From NCBI GenBank assembly GCA_032716605.1, contig CM064481.1, forward strand, positions 19,214,811 through 19,278,810: DNA of 64,000 nucleotides, in the 5' to 3' direction. Origin of the DNA: Paralithodes platypus (lineage: Eukaryota; Arthropoda; Malacostraca; Decapoda; Lithodidae). The notes beneath the pieces are model-generated. The model was given only the letters and a program-made list of their open reading frames with translations. It did no database searches and was not told the origin of the DNA. The position numbers and the translations under genes are program-made. Shown here in pieces: positions 22,771 through 33,178 of the stretch. Positions within the stretch are counted from its first letter, which is position 1. The number at the start of each line of letters is the position of its first letter.

Positions 22771-24143
22771 AAGAACATAAGAACATAAGAAAATGGGAGT
22801 CTTCAGAAAGCCGATTGGCCTAAGCAAGGCAGATCCCTGTCCCACACAACCCCAAATCAATTACAAAGCCCAATTATAGGCTCAACACTCTAATACCCTG
22901 AGGATCATCTTACCAAAACGGTTAGAGATTAACGCAGGATTATGGGGGTCTGCAGAGCGCTGATTGGCCCAACCCGGCTGATCCCCCTTCACACCCAACC
23001 CTTCTCGTCCATATGCTTATCCAATTTTATCTTAAAGCTCCCTACAGTTTTAGATCCCACTATAGCACTTGGTAGTCCATTCCACCCATCTACAACTCTG
23101 TTACCAAACCAATATTTGCCTATATCTTTTCTGAAACGAAATTTATCTAATTTGAAACCATTGGTACGAGTTCTTTCGCTATCACTGAGCTTTAGTACAT
23201 TTGTCATGTCCCCTTTGTTAATCCCACTAACCCACTTGAACACCTCTATCATATCCCCTCTAACTCTGCGTCTCTCTAACGAATGTAAGCCTAAATTCTT
23301 CAACCTTTCTTCATACGGAAGATTTCTAATATTATGGATCATTTTTGTCATTCTACGCTGTACTCTCTCCAATGAATCTATGTCCATTCTGTAATAAGGA
23401 CACCAAAATTGGACAGCATAATCCATATGGGGTCTCACTAATGACAAGTAAAGTTTTAAGATAACATCAGCAGTTCTGTTACTCACACTCCTAGAGATGA
23501 ACCCGAGAATCCTGTTTGCCTTATTACGAACGCCTATACACTGTTTTCTAGGCTTCAAATCATTGCTAACAAACACACCTAGATCTTTCTCGCAGTCTGA
23601 ATTTTCTAATTCTAAATTAGCTAGTTTATATTTAACATTTGTTTGCATCTTCCCTATCTTTAATACCTTGCATTTGTCAATGTTAAACTTCATCTGCCAA
23701 TTTACTGACCATTCATGTAAGGTATCTAGATCCCTTTGGAGGCACTCTATATCGCTATCTGAATCAATTGATCTCCCCATTTTAGTATCGTCTGCGAATT
23801 TACTTATCCTACTAGTTATACCTAAATCTAGGTCATTTATGTATATAAGAAACAACAGGGGACCTAATACCGATCCCTGGGGGACACCACTTTTGACTGC
23901 TCCCCACTCTGACTTGGTACCATTTATGCTGACTCTCTGTTTCCTACCAATTAGCCATGACCTAATCCATCCCAACAACGCCCCACCTATTCCATGTGCC
24001 TCAACCTTTCTCATCAATCTCTCATGAGGGACTCTGTCGAAAGCTTTACTGAAATCTAAATATATAATATCGTATGCCTTGTCATTATCTACTGCTTCAT
24101 ATACCTCTGAGAAAAAACTAAGCAAATTAGTAAGGCAAGAACG
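22771..24143 (-). mobile_element. CR1/L2-like LINE, 5'-truncated
   Basis: It is inserted in the alpha1 3' region: alpha2 has the uninterrupted site CTTGAGCTATCAGGCATA near 59390. The 3' end on the minus strand is a short CTTATGTT tandem tail (AAGAACAT repeats on the plus strand), followed by about 215 bases of 3' UTR. Only the last two thirds of the RT and its C-terminal region remain. Only TAT repeats on both sides, so a target duplication is not convincing. Confidence 0.85.
22989..24143 (-). CDS. CR1/L2-like reverse transcriptase fragment (open)
   Basis: An open reading frame of about 385 LINE-derived residues. Motifs in order: IIYLDFSKAFDRVPHERL, GVPQGSVLGPLLFLIYINDL, the active site SKFADDTK (FADD), and the C-terminal WCPYYRMDIDSLERVQRR, NLPYEERLKNLGL and VVDGWNGLPSAIV blocks typical of CR1/L2 LINEs. 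The frame is uninterrupted, but the N-terminal palm, the endonuclease and ORF1 are missing, so it is a dead-on-arrival fragment. Confidence 0.85.
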   Translation of the reverse strand, partial: RSCLTNLLSFFSEVYEAVDNDKAYDIIYLDFSKAFDRVPHERLMRKVEAHGIGGALLGWIRSWLIGRKQRVSINGTKSEWGAVKSGVPQGSVLGPLLFLIYINDLDLGITSRISKFADDTKMGRSIDSDSDIECLQRDLDTLHEWSVNWQMKFNIDKCKVLKIGKMQTNVKYKLANLELENSDCEKDLGVFVSNDLKPRKQCIGVRNKANRILGFISRSVSNRTADVILKLYLSLVRPHMDYAVQFWCPYYRMDIDSLERVQRRMTKMIHNIRNLPYEERLKNLGLHSLERRRVRGDMIEVFKWVSGINKGDMTNVLKLSDSERTRTNGFKLDKFRFRKDIGKYWFGNRVVDGWNGLPSAIVGSKTVGSFKIKLDKHMDEKGWV

Positions 24144-24149
24144 TATCAG

Positions 24150-24262
24150 GCATATCATCAATGATGGAGGGGCCACTAATGAATTATAGGTTTGAGTCCC
24201 GGAGGGAAGAATGAAAACCTAATATTTAGCAGTGGCCCCGAAATCATTGACGATGTAGGGCC
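24150..24262. repeat. DIRS alpha1 internal complementary region (ICR)
   Basis: It reads ATCAATGATGGAGGGGCC, CACTAAT, TTATAGGTTTGAGTCC, then AAAACCTAATATTTAGCAG and TGGCCCCGAAATCATTG. The first half is complementary to the 5' end of the element, the second to its 3' end. DIRS elements are known to use such a region to close a circular intermediate. Confidence 0.85.
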
Positions 24263-24299
24263 CTCCCTTCCATCCCCTTCCCATTCGTTTGATGTCTTG

Positions 24300-24666
24300 A
24301 GTTTAGTCTTAATATATCAGTGCAGGAAGAAATATGGCGTCTCGGTTGCCACTGTCTGGGCGAGAAGCCACGCACAAGAAATCCACGAGATGGAAAGCTA
24401 TAGCAAAACTAGTTGAGTATATTTTTTCTCTTCTAATTTTTACGAAGTTTTTTCGTAGTATGTACCCCAATCATAAGACGATTCCATCAGAGAAGTAGCG
24501 TTACACGTATGATGTAGTAATCCTTTTCCCCTCGGCGGGAGTTTCAAACTGGCTACCCGCGGGCACTTGAAAGGAGGCTATTATATTAATAGGCATATCG
24601 TCAATGATTTCGGGGCCACTAATAAATATTAGGTTTTCATTCTTCCCTCCGGGACTCAAACCTATA
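24300..24666 (-). repeat. DIRS alpha1 3' inverted terminal repeat
   Basis: The reverse complement resembles the alpha2 5' ITR (43835-44158), sharing CGAAGTTTTTTCGTAGT, ATGTACCCCAATCATAA and GGCATATCGTCAATGATT. The outer end extends past the 5' ITR end as ATTAGGTTTTCATTC...CAAACCTATA, as expected for a DIRS 3' ITR. It is more diverged than the beta ITRs. Confidence 0.8.
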
Positions 24667-25755
24667 ATTTCCACAGTAAGGCAGAGGAATACCAGAGTAA
24701 CCCCAAAAAACTATGGAGGCACTTAAAAATAACGGACTACAGCAACAAGGCAAGGGAATCATCTAACACTAATATTGCTCTCAAAATTAATGATCAGGTT
24801 TGCCATGATAAACGACAAATTTCAACCTACTTGATACTTCAAACTCCTTCTTCACCTCCAGAGCAAACACACTTGCACAGAACCTACCCGAACACTTTTG
24901 GATTGCAAAATGTTACACCAAAATACACATTTGAGGAGCTCTCTAACCTAAATGTACATAAAAGCACAGGACCAGACAAAAATTCCTGCCAAATTTCTAC
25001 GAGATGGAGCCATTGGTATAGCAGGTCCCCTAACCCACATCATCAACCTGTCAATTAACACCAACACTGTACCTGCTGAGCTGAAGGAAGCTATTGTAAC
25101 CCCTCTATTCAAGAAAGGAAATAAATTAGATGTTAGCAACTACAGACCAGTTAGCATATTATGTATTGTATCAAAAATCCTTGAAAGAGCTGTATACATC
25201 CAAATTGAACACTACCTCAAAGAAAATGATATATTCTATAAGTTTCAATCAGGTTTCAGAGACATGTACTCGACAGACTCCTGTCTCATCCACTTAAGGG
25301 GAGGAAGAACGTTTTTCTGGACCCCCTTCTCCCTAATGTTTAGCCCCACTAGTTTTGAGATTATAAGACGTTCGGCCCATTAGTTTGGTGATTTTAACAC
25401 CTTTCGCCTCATTTCATTGTCAATTTTAAGACCTTTCGTGCCATTTAGGTGTCGATTATTTCCTGGCGAGCTATAGCAAGCCTGCAATTTGAAGAGTAAT
25501 CGGCCTTCGGCCGGGAAATTTTTCTACCGAAAAATGTACAAATTTATCTTGAAAGGGGGTCTAGGGGGTGTTTTTCTAAGCTTGATGGAGGTCTAGGGAG
25601 GAAACTAAAAAAATATATGAATAAATTAATTAATAGACCAAACAAACGGTCTGCCTCCACTTAACAGATCACATTCATAAAGAAATATCTAAAGGTAACT
25701 ACACTGGTATGGTTCTTCTTGATCTACAAAAAGCGTTTGATACAGTAGACCATAA
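24667..25755 (+). mobile_element. LINE-X, first half (linker and N-terminal RT), plus strand
   Basis: After the alpha1 end comes a LINE linker (NPKKLWRHLKITDYSN) and then an RT start: STGPDKIPAKFLRD, VTPLFKKGNKLDVSNYRPVS, ILERAVYIQIEHYLKEN and FQSGFRDMYSTDSCLIHL. A MITE interrupts it (25298-25654). After the MITE the frame continues with LLDLQKAFDTVDHNI and stops at 25755, where beta1 begins. The continuation of this very protein lies at 38735 on the opposite strand. Small frame errors are present. The clade is unclear (RTE/Rex/Jockey range). Confidence 0.85.
25298..25654. mobile_element. Short unidentified MITE-like insertion in LINE-X
   Basis: The LINE-X frame is interrupted between two copies of TCCACTTAA (25289-25297 and 25655-25663), a 9-bp putative target duplication. 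Near the ends GGAAGAACGTTTTTCTGG and, inverted, GGCAGACCGTTTGTTTGG agree at most positions and may be terminal inverted repeats, though the left one starts about five bases inside. A 9-bp duplication would suit a Mutator-like MITE. Nothing is encoded. Confidence 0.6.
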
Positions 25756-26107
25756 TATAGCTTTGACTCCTGTAAGGAGATAAAGAAAACCTAATATTTA
25801 GTAGTGGCCCCGTAATCATTGACGAACATGCCTATTACATAAGGCATCCTCTTCAAACACTAATCCGCCGTAGTTTGAATCTACCGCGCAGAGCATTTAA
25901 AATCTGAGCAGCCTTCATCATGAGCGCACGCGACCTCACTCATGGCTTCAGTCATTATGAATTGGGTTCTCACTACGAAAAAACTTCGTAAAAAATAAAA
26001 AACAAAAAGAAAATAAGAATAACTATCCAATAAGCTTTCCATCATATCGTGGATGTACTTGTGTGGATCTTTGACCAGACGCTGATTCAGGCGTCATTCT
26101 TCCTTCA
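25756..26107 (+). repeat. DIRS beta1 3' inverted terminal repeat
   Basis: It begins TATAGCTTTGACTCC at the exact LINE-X junction. From CATTGACGAACATGCC to GACGCTGATTCAGGCGTCA it matches the beta3 ITRs almost base for base. It contains TACGAAAAAACTTCGTA, a short perfect palindrome also found in the alpha ITRs. Confidence 0.9.
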
Positions 26108-26179
26108 CTGACATATCAAGTAAACCAAAATCCTTAATACATCAACGAATGGGAAGGGGATGGTCGGGAGGGCCCCAGT

Positions 26180-26286
26180 CGTCAATGATTACGGGGCCAC
26201 TACTAAATATTAGGTTTTCTTTATCTCCTTACAGGAGTCAAACCTATAATTTATTAGTGGCCCCTCCATCATTGACGAACATGCCT
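26180..26286. repeat. DIRS beta1 internal complementary region
   Basis: It reads CGTCAATGATTACGGGGCC ... TATCTCCTTACAGGAGTC ... TTTATTAGTGGCCCCTCC ... CATTGACGAAC. Its two halves pair with the element's 3' and 5' outer ends, as in beta3. Confidence 0.88.
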
Positions 26287-26960
26287 GATTTCTAAGACTG
26301 GAGGGGGACATTCGTAATCATATCATAACTCTAGAAAAGCAGATAATCAAACAACCACATAGTATTCTTACTTTTGTAAAAAAGAGATATTCGGGTGCAT
26401 AAACTTTATACAGCCTAAATCTTCAAAAAGGGGTACAAGCAGGAGCGTGCTTCAAAGAAGCCTGCTTGAAAAAGGGTTAACTCTGAGACTCTGTGCACAG
26501 ATCTGCTAGTTAAGAAGGCACCCCACTTAAAGTCAGTGGGGAAAACTAAAAACTTATAAGTTTACATGTGCACATATAAACCCCATTAACTAGTGGATAT
26601 ATTCCTAAAAAATATAACCAAACATAAATTAATTCTTGTACATTCGTAGAAGTACTGAACTCGTGTACTTATGCAGAAGTAGGTACTTCAAAAGTAAAAG
26701 TCGTAGTTGCAACTACCGAGATTTCTCAAAGATCTATTGCTTCACAGCCAAGGCTACTTACAACAAGAATTGTTTTAACACTACTATTGGCCTTTAGCAC
26801 AATTTCCTGCAATGAATACTACAGAGAAATTTTATAATACAATGCCTACAATTAGTATCACAGCTCGTATGTTCCGAACACATACTCCGGAGGGGTCTAG
26901 GGTGTCCTATGTCACACTGACTGCACCCCCCCCCCCCATTTTTCTGGAAATTAAACAAAA

Positions 26961-27600
26961 CGTGACTAAAAGGGCCACCTAGACCCTCTGCCGTAAAGCT
27001 ATACATGGCAAGGAAGGTTTGTCCAGAGCTACTGAAAGGTATCGAGGCAAAAAACTCCTGATTAGAGGCCCACAACTGTGTGGACGTAATAACTTCCACC
27101 GAAAGATTATTAAGGACACGTAAAGGGGCTGTCCCCTTGCGTAAATCGTGGGTCTTACCCACAACGCCGGGATTCTTCTCTTTAAAGTCCTCGACCAAGA
27201 GAGAAGCCAGTGTACGCTCCATCAAGCGTTCAACCGGACTTGCGACCCATAAAGCACCCTGGTGATTTAGAGGTGCCACTCTTAAATATTTGGTTAGAGC
27301 TTGCACTGGGCAAAAAAGATGGTGCACCTTTCCCCTGTTTAACGCCGGCACCGTGAACTCTGAAAACACGTGTTCACTGTGCTCAATCTCGGCTATGAAT
27401 CCTAGGGAAGGTGCAATGTGAATACACGCATGAAGCCTATCAAACATGAGGCAATTAGGTGCGTTGCTCATCGCCGCCAGCTCAGATACTCTGTTCCCGG
27501 TAGCCAAAGCCATAAGGAATACTGCCCTTTTGTAAAATCTGCAGTCTTTGGTACATACGGGAACGAGAATAACGACGATGCTTTGTCCAGAGACCATGTA
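26961..27600 (-). pseudogene. DIRS beta1 tyrosine recombinase, catalytic domain
   Basis: The frame carries FLMALATGNRVSELAAMS (catalytic Arg), the GKTHDLRKG His-x-x-Arg box and STQLWASNQEF. An extra T in a T-run just before the nucleophile shifts the frame, so the Tyr block (PRYLSVALDK) is encoded but in another frame. Upstream, the junction to the recombinase N-terminal core is also frame-broken. The conserved end RQRV matches the alpha recombinases. Confidence 0.85.
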
Positions 27601-28282
27601 GGCCTGAGCTGACGGGGAGGTGGGCGGAGTTTAAAACCTGCCCACATAAATCACTTTCAGATAAATGTTTCTGCATGAACAGATAAATTAAATAAACAAC
27701 CAACGCCACCGAGGGCACAGTTTGTTTTGTTCTAAGAATCCGAGACGTAAAAGCTTGCCAATGCGATTGAAACTGTCGCTTTGTAGACTGGGTATATTGA
27801 TTCGCGAATATCTTGGTCACGTCGCTACCATATGGTGCTAGCCACTTGGCCTCCTGAATGTCCAAAATGAACAAGTCCGCGAGGTATCTAGGTTGCCAAT
27901 TGTGTTCTAAGTGGAACAACCCAACCAGGAGTGACACTGGGTGCGGGCACCACGTGTTCAAATGCTGGTACCACACTGCGCCGGCCACAGGGGCGCGATT
28001 AGCGAGACTACGCCTCGCTAATCCTGTAGTTTGTTGACTACGTGGCACATTAGAGACGCGTCTGGCGGCGGAAAAGAGATAAATGGAACTCAACCTGTTC
28101 TCGTCCGTCATCAGAGCGTCAGGTCCGCCCGCCGGCGTTATCGTCCGGCGGGTGAGGTACGACTGTGAGTATCGCCATACACCTCGGCTGTGGCTGTCCC
28201 TCGCTTGCGAGCTCGGTATACTCCCTGAATGGGAGCCCTCGTCCGAGTACCATAAAGGTTTATGATAATTAAAAGCTCCCAT
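27560..28282 (-). pseudogene. DIRS beta1 gag/recombinase fusion ORF
   Basis: Starting at MGAFNYHKPLWYSDEG, the first 40 residues resemble the middle of gag (RDSHSRGVWRYSQ). At about 28157 the frame passes directly into the end of the polymerase region (YLTRRTITPAGGPDAL), then the recombinase N-terminal part (HNWQPRYLADLF, STKRQFQSHWQAFTSR). The whole RT and RNase H are therefore deleted. beta2 has the same junction at about 39650, so the two copies descend from one deleted master. The open frame could in principle yield a chimeric protein; a function is not implied. Confidence 0.8.
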
Positions 28283-28878
28283 AGCTCATTAACACATTGA
28301 AAGCAGAGCTGGTGAGCAAAATCATAACGTATACTAATTAATTTAATTTATATTTTAATTGTATTAAAATAAATCACTATAAAAATAAACACAATATTAT
28401 CATAATATAATCATAGAAAATATATATGTTTATTATGATTCAGCTATTAAATTATTTCATTAACAAATAAAAATAAGATAGGGCTACCTGAGCTTAACGG
28501 CGTTGAACATACAGCAATGAGAGGTTCAAGTGCCGACACGACAGAGACTGGGGGAAAACTACCCCGCCCCCAGGAACTACCTGGTCACCTGGTGCAACAC
28601 CGGTACTCCGCCCTGGAAAGAGAAATTTCCGGGGATTAATACTCATAGGGTTACACCCAAAAAATGGTACAAAATATGTGCCTCAAAACCGCCGGTCAAC
28701 GAACCGTAGCACTCCACCACTACTTTTCGTTGTCCTTTAGTTACATATTAAAGATTTCAGCATATCTTTACCTGTCCAGAAGATTTAAGCATATCTTCTG
28801 AATCCTCATAAAGATGAAGCATATCTTTATTAAAGATGAAGTCTTGCAAGTATCCCTTTACACTTGAAACACTAGTAA

Positions 28879-31800
28879 AATGCCCCAGAACGAGAAGCCC
28901 ACCACAGAAGCCATGAACGAACACCACACAGAAACACCAAAGGAAAGGTCCACAGAACGAAAGGACCAGCCGACCGAGCCAGCCATTTCAGCCAGGCCCA
29001 AGCCCGCAGGGCTAAACAGCTCCAGGACACACCCATTTACCTTTTCTAAAACTGACCATTTTCCACACCTTACGTACACTAACCCCCTCGTGTCCTACAC
29101 TCCTAACTACAAAGATGATGAACAGGAATATACATTCATATTAAAAACACCCATGCCTGTCCCGACGTCGAGCCAATGCCAACACATCAGACAGCCATAA
29201 TTATATCTATGTATGTTCTTGCATCCGAGAAGTAGATGTTATATATCTTAGAAGTTAAAGCACCCACGCTGTCCCTAGATCTCTTATATCATTTTCCATG
29301 ACGAGTATAGATATATGTAACCCGTGCTCAGTCGCCCCTTGCATTGCTCCTCTAGTAACTAAGTATTAATATTAACATTCCCTACATCTTGTCTTGCCAG
29401 ACTAAGCTTCTGGAGACCCATCGCCCCATAAATCTATGTATGCAACCCTTAGGTTAAGTATTTTTATCCGCCATTGTGTTCACCTTTTTCCATTTACTTT
29501 CCACAATTGTCATACGTCTTCCCCTTGCCTCCTTCGTATCCACAGTCCACACTACGCCAATTTACTTCGTGTCTTACACCTCTTACCCCAACCAGAGATT
29601 ATATAAGATAACCTGGTTATCAGTATCTGTCATAAGTACCCCGAAAACAATAACTAAGTACCCCTACGAACTGCCACTGTGGTTGGTATTTTATATTTAA
29701 TAGAAAACGCAGTTCCCAGGGCCAACTAATAGTATCCATAACCCTCTGACTGATCACATAACTCTATCTTTTCCAGACTCATATACCACCCCATAGTTGC
29801 ATTCCCCGGTAGCATTTGGCTAACGTATTCTACTGCCTTTTCAAACTTCCATATAAATTGTAGCCTAATGCCACCCCCACGCCCTGGGACCTTAGGGGCA
29901 AAATTTCCCTGTAGCCCTTGAACTCTCCCCCCCCTCTCATTAAGACACCCGCGCTTCTCGACTCTTGTCCGACCTAGCCTCTCTCTCATACCTCTTGCAG
30001 ATCCTTGAATTGTCCGTTACTAACGCTCTCCAACCTTTTATATATATACTCCTATCCAGCCTACCTTCACTTAGTAGGCCAGAACAACATTAGAACTTTA
30101 CTAGCCCCTTGCATGCCATCTATTCTCTTACAACACATTCACAACCCTGCACCCAATGGTCGTCGGTGCGAGGCTAGCCGCCCCGCCAGTAACTAACTTC
30201 TATTGTCATACTTCCAGATAAATGTGGCAGAGTTAGCAACCCAGTCTCCACCATATCCAGCAAACCCTACAATTAACAACCAGCCGAGTAAAACCAGCTA
30301 GCTAAGGCACCTTCGGTTTTGGTATTAAAGACACTCACATCTGTCTCATACACAGAGGGTTATTACAAACACGGGTGATATGGCAAGCCCCTAGCCACAG
30401 CCGCCGGACGACTATATCAGAGAGGGCGCCCAGCCCCCCCTTTTTGCCCACCCGAGGAGGGAGACCCCCACCCCCGCGGAGGTATACCTGGCCCCTGTTT
30501 TGACTTTCGAGTCATTGCCAGGTAGCACAGGAATTCTTCCTATCGATGAACTAACCATAAATGACTAACACCTTTACTAACCTCTATTAACTCACAATAA
30601 ACCATTTACCTTTCTTGCATGCTCTGATCACTAAATTAGCACCTCAGCTATACCATAGAATGAAGATTGAACAATCTAGAGAGACGCTCCTATCACAGCT
30701 GTCCCCATCCTCCTCGCAAAGTAGATCCAGTCTCTCCCCTAAATACGTCCAGTATAGCCAAAATGGTACCTCTTACTAAGGCTCAGTTATATGAAAATAT
30801 AAAGGCTTCCTATCGCCCTGTGCCACAACTGTAAATATCATCTTACCTAGTCCCCATATCTATTGAGAGCTCAATTAAGTCCATAAGACTCGAGATCCCT
30901 ACTGTCTACAGGGTCCAGAACCGAGCCTATAAATCTAACTCCCGCCCCCAGTCAAATCAGTTGAAAGCTAGACACCAACCAGGGGTCACTACCCTGCAGT
31001 TAATTTCTACCTCTGCCCTTGTGTTGTTCCGGAGTGAGATCCCAGAACCGGCAGACTCCGTGGCAGATTTGGATAGAAGGACCTGCCCACGTATTGAAGA
31101 ACTTCACACATATGGCCCCCCTGGACGGCCGCGGAACCAGTCGTTAGCCCCCAACATCATGGACGCAAGATAACCAGGACCAGACCCATCAGATACTACC
31201 CAAGATTCCCTTGAGCAGTACTACATATTACTGTGCTGTTTTAGATTCACTAATTAATATTTCTATGAAGTGGCTAAGACCTGGCCCAGTGTAATTCATA
31301 CTTAACCATTCCATTTGGGACGTACTAAGCGATCAGTGCTCTTTAATTAACAGGCGACCTTGACTCTCGTAATTACCTTATTCAGATATTAAAACTAGTG
31401 ATATCTAACGTTCGCCCACTGATTTGCGTTCTATGTATTTCTGAAACAAGGATATAAAACTTAGATCAGTACCCCCTGAGGTAACTAGAATTCCCGTGCT
31501 CTAAAAATACGTGTGTCTAATCTAGTCTGTGAACTACTTGTGCACCAGAGCTACCAGTAATAAATCTAACAGTGAATATGAATCTATAAGTAACATTGAT
31601 GGTCTTCGGTATATAAACCTGTGAAATCAAAGCCAGTGATCAGAAGATTAATACCTGAACGTTGGAAGTGGGAGACTAGGCTCCATCCAGATCCACTTAT
31701 GCTAGTGTTGTTCAATTCTATTATATTGTCTTACACAAGTATTCTGCAGTGGTATAACAATAAACGTGATCATGTAACTTGCTACCATGTGTTTCTTTGT

Positions 31801-31905
31801 GTTCTCTATTCCTCATATCTTGTATTGTGCATGCAGCCTTATATACCCAGTCAATTTAGAACTCACATTACCCAAGTTAAACCTGTAGAAAAACAGGGCA
31901 TAACA
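28879..31905. mobile_element. Unidentified 3-kb insertion in the beta1 leader
   Basis: beta2 and beta3 read straight through CACTAGTAAGATTCCGG at this point; beta1 has 3 kb extra, flanked by ACTAGTAA at 28871-28878 and 31906-31913. Depending on how ends are drawn the duplication is 5 to 8 bp. The inner ends AAAATGCCC and GGGCATAACA are inversely related over ATGCCC. The interior is GC-balanced and contains no transposase, integrase or RT that I can see; a single 106-codon frame sits at the left edge. A long solo LTR or a non-autonomous DNA transposon are both possible. Confidence 0.65.
28880..29200 (+). CDS. Hypothetical 106-residue ORF at the edge of the 3-kb insertion
   Basis: It starts within two bases of the insertion boundary. 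The first half is hydrophilic and Glu/Thr/Pro/Lys-rich (EKPTTEAMNEHHTETPKE), the second contains PHLTYTNPLVSYTPNYKDD. No family is recognised and no second supporting feature is present; it may be fortuitous. Confidence 0.2.
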   Translation: MPQNEKPTTEAMNEHHTETPKERSTERKDQPTEPAISARPKPAGLNSSRTHPFTFSKTDHFPHLTYTNPLVSYTPNYKDDEQEYTFILKTPMPVPTSSQCQHIRQP

Positions 31906-31913
31906 ACTAGTAA

Positions 31914-32760
31914 GATTCCGGCATCTTTTTATCCCATAAAAAGTCTAAGCCTATCTTAATCTCTAATCTGGCTTCGCCCAGAAGTCCTCATAGATCGCCA
32001 TCTTGAAGGCCGTGATACCCTATTGTATCAATCAATTGTTTGGCAAATTATCGCGAATTGCAAATCAGTTAATATAACCACCCAAAGGTACAACCGCCGG
32101 GTTTTATATGCAATGTCAAACCAATTGTACCTGCCCCAGACCTCGTTGTAAAAAGGTCGCCGGGAGGGAAAGACTAAACAAACAAACGGCATTGTGACAA
32201 TGGCTTAGTAAAGATTTCAGCATATCTTTTACCTGTCCAAAAGAATTAAGCATAACTTCTTCATCCTCATAAAGATGAAGTATATCTTTATTAAAGATAA
32301 AGTCTTTCAAGTATCCCTTTACACTTGAAACACTAGTAAGATTCAGGCATCTTTTTATCCCATAAAAAGTCTAAGCCTATCTTAATCTCTAATCCGGCTT
32401 CTCCCAGAAGCCCTCATAGACGCCGTCTTGAAGGTCGTGATACCCTATTGTATCAATCAATTGTTTGGCAAATTATCTCGAATCGCAAATCCGTTAATAT
32501 AACCACCCGAAGGTACAACCGCAGGGTTTTATATACAAGGACCCCAATGGAAATACGCCTAACGGCCTTATTGGGCTATCCTTAGTTGGAATTATGCAAG
32601 GCTGGTACATGTCATATTTATAACATACTATGTGGTACCAACTCTGTAAATTGCTAACTGAATAAATATTATTATTATTATGAATATTATTATTATTAAT
32701 GTCAAACCAATTATACCTGCCCCAGACCTCTTTGTAAAAAGGTCGCCGGGAGGAAAAGAC
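31914..32760 (-). repeat. Two ~425-bp tandem repeats in the beta1 leader
   Basis: The segment from GATTCCGGCATCTTTTTATC through the CCAGACCTC / AAAAGGTCGCCGGG block occurs twice, about 426 bases apart. The same duplication is present in beta2 (40365-41038) and beta3 (52044-52760), so it predates their dispersal. The second copy here is split by a LINE-X tail. Confidence 0.85.
32537..32698 (+). mobile_element. LINE-X 3' tail, severely 5'-truncated
   Basis: About 160 bases beginning AGGACCCCAATGG and ending in an ATT-rich tail. It matches, inverted, the 3' end of the LINE-X half at 37321-37490. The same place in beta2 and beta3 is uninterrupted (TATGCAATGTCAAACC), so this is a separate, short retroposed copy in the beta1 leader. 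Confidence 0.8.
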
Positions 32761-32880
32761 CAAACAAACAGACAGCATTGTTTCAATGGCTTTGAAAAGC
32801 AGAGAAAACCAAGGCCAACAGGTGTCAGCCTAATCACCTAGAAAACTGAGTGGAGCCCCCCTCGACGGGAATAACTCAGG

Positions 32881-33160
32881 AAGCCTGATCCCAGGCTCGA
32901 CCATAGAAAACGCAGTTTCTGATGAGTCCTCAAGCGACCAAATTCGTCGGGGTAACTTACCTAGTTTAGCCACCCTGACTAAAACTCGGTAAACAAAAAC
33001 GGTGTTCTCGGAGCAACGAGAAAAACGCCGGAAAGGTAACCCACACTAAACTATTCATTACAGGAGGGCGTAATGCATAAAGCAATGAATAACACAGGAA
33101 GCCTGATCCCAGGCTCGACCACAGAAAACGCAGTTTCTTATGAGCCCTCAAGCGACCAAA
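32881..33160 (-). repeat. 218-bp tandem duplication with gag-start remnants
   Basis: AAGCCTGATCCCAGGCTCG recurs 218 bases apart (32881 and 33099), as in beta3 (52849 and 53067). On the minus strand each unit encodes a fragment ALCITPSC-like at its start and contains GTAAGTTACC, a good splice-donor sequence. Confidence 0.75.
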
Positions 33161-33178
33161 CTCGTCGGGGTAACTTAC

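Larger units (their letters stand above)
11127..24666 (+). mobile_element. DIRS-type tyrosine-recombinase retrotransposon, copy alpha1 (5' end lost)
   Basis: The order is non-coding leader, gag, RT, RNase H, tyrosine recombinase, 3' non-coding, internal complementary region (ICR) and 3' inverted terminal repeat, which is the DIRS1-like layout. It matches alpha2 (43835-59643) from the leader to the 3' end. The 3' terminus reads CAAACCTATA and is followed by LINE-X sequence with no duplicated target. Four later insertions break it: a TTAA MITE (11333-11778), an RTE-like LINE tail (12205-12882), a Jockey-like LINE (15151-18337) and a CR1 fragment (22771-24143). Its ORFs carry nonsense codons and frameshifts, so it is inactive. 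I see no methyltransferase-like domain. The leader (11127-13441) has no other gene. Confidence 0.9.

Noticed and set aside
22942..24027. Plus-strand frames of 150-176 codons opposite the CR1 fragment
   Set aside because: Antisense shadows of a strongly supported RT frame with all its motifs.
28879..31905. Interpretation as an LTR retrotransposon with two LTRs
   Set aside because: I find no long direct repeat between its two ends and no gag or pol motif, so at most a solo LTR is possible.
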